A stretch of 64,000 bases of DNA from the NCBI RefSeq assembly GCF_002213425.1, contig NZ_NJGV01000004.1, positions 248,001 to 312,000 on the forward strand. Direction: 5' to 3'. The notes beneath the pieces were generated by a model. It saw nothing but the letters and a program-made list of their open reading frames with translations, made no database searches and was not told where the DNA came from. Positions 63,639-64,000 of this stretch are shown here, piece by piece. A program made the position numbers and the translations under genes. The number at the start of each line of letters is the position of its first letter. Position 1 is the first letter of the stretch. This DNA comes from Herbaspirillum aquaticum (GTDB taxonomy: Bacteria > Pseudomonadota > Gammaproteobacteria > Burkholderiales > Burkholderiaceae_D).

Positions 63639-63668
63639 AAAAAAACCGGCGGGCGACTTGGGCCCGCC
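63639..63668 (-). terminator. Terminator between the two cyclophilin genes
   Basis: On the minus strand: stem GGCGGGC/GCCCGCC with a seven-base loop, two G, then seven T. It ends the upstream cyclophilin transcript. Confidence 0.85.
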
Positions 63669-63693
63669 TTGGCTGCGTGACGGCAGGCCGGCC

Positions 63694-64000
63694 TTACTTG
63701 ACCAGGGTGGCCGATTCGATCACCACGGGCGTGGCCGGCACGTCGCCGGCGCCGGTGCGCACCTGCTTGATCTTGTCGACCACGTCGGTACCGGCGATGA
63801 CCCGGCCGAACACGGCGTAGCCCCAGCCGTCCTGGCCGGGGTAGTTCAGGAAGCGGTTGTCCGCCACGTTGATGAAGAACTGGGCCGTTGCCGAATGCGG
63901 TGCCGACGTGCGCGCCATGGCCACAGTATAAACCTCGTTCTTCAATCCGTTATTGGCCTCGTTCTTGATGGGCGCCTCGGTGGCCTTCTCGCGCATGTTC
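63694..64000 (-). CDS. Second cyclophilin-type peptidyl-prolyl isomerase (5' part outside window)
   Basis: The last 102 codons are visible; the start lies beyond the window edge. [35 protein letters not shown] and [20 protein letters not shown] align closely with the ppiB product. An upstream signal peptide would make it the periplasmic PpiA; this cannot be seen. The in-frame ATG at 63996 lies within the conserved domain and is not the true start. Confidence 0.9.
   Translation of the reverse strand, partial: NMREKATEAPIKNEANNGLKNEVYTVAMARTSAPHSATAQFFINVADNRFLNYPGQDGWGYAVFGRVIAGTDVVDKIKQVRTGAGDVPATPVVIESATLVK

Overview
The window is a GC-rich (roughly 63% by eye) chromosomal stretch from a betaproteobacterium, most likely Herbaspirillum or another Oxalobacteraceae member. 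The support is Burkholderiales-type housekeeping genes (parC, parE, rnr-rlmB, cysE, lpxH, ppiB, yjgA-pmbA with mogA), many peptide ABC transporters, and a flagellar-type promoter on a chemoreceptor gene. Species is inferred from gene content only; no rRNA is present. There is no CRISPR array, transposase or phage gene.

Layout. 1-1461 (minus): a lower-GC type VI secretion cargo module: PAAR/transthyretin-like tip protein, M15-type peptidoglycan hydrolase, and an exported candidate immunity protein cut by the window edge. 1923-3071: hsp20 with a ROSE-like RNA thermometer, then an orphan Hpt protein. 3171-9924: efflux operon (outer-membrane factor, HlyD-like adaptor, RbbA-like double-ATPase/permease fusion, YhhJ-like permease, 54-residue membrane protein) behind a strong palindrome. 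9932-19237 (minus): a truncated antitoxin remnant and parE-lytic transglycosylase-hscC-J protein-parC. 19485-24256 (minus): amidase, DUF2848 protein, MFS transporter, LysR regulator.

24673-34236 (plus): a peptide-scavenging operon: RpiR/MurR-type regulator, isoaspartyl peptidase, Gsi/Dpp-type ABC importer (ATPase, binding protein, two permeases), DmpA-family aminopeptidase and a DppA-like D-aminopeptidase. The three hydrolases suggest isoaspartyl, beta-linked or D-amino-acid peptides as cargo. 34265-35262: Xre-RES toxin-antitoxin pair with operators threaded through its promoter. 35278-37087 (minus): ketopantoate reductase, then an AT-rich islet with a three-TM protein coupled to a 40-residue proline-rich ORF. 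37334-45145 (minus): a second peptide ABC importer with gamma-glutamyltransferase and its own GntR regulator, probably a gamma-glutamyl peptide or glutathione salvage operon.

45528-47545: OhrR-type regulator and a secreted esterase sharing palindromic A/T motifs. 47577-57432: carboxylesterase, secreted hypothetical, mogA, yjgA, pmbA, acetyltransferase, DHA2 efflux pump, photolyase, and a methyl-accepting chemotaxis protein behind a sigma28 promoter. 57448-57763: tRNA-Leu(CAG) whose 3' end and terminator are duplicated nearby. 57985-64000: rnr, rlmB, cysE, lpxH, ppiB and a second cyclophilin cut by the window edge.

No single locus is an unmistakable new system. The best candidates for undescribed biology are the PAAR/M15/immunity module, the three-TM/proline-rich pair, the non-standard-peptide operon, the OhrR-esterase regulon and the chaperone pair between parE and parC.
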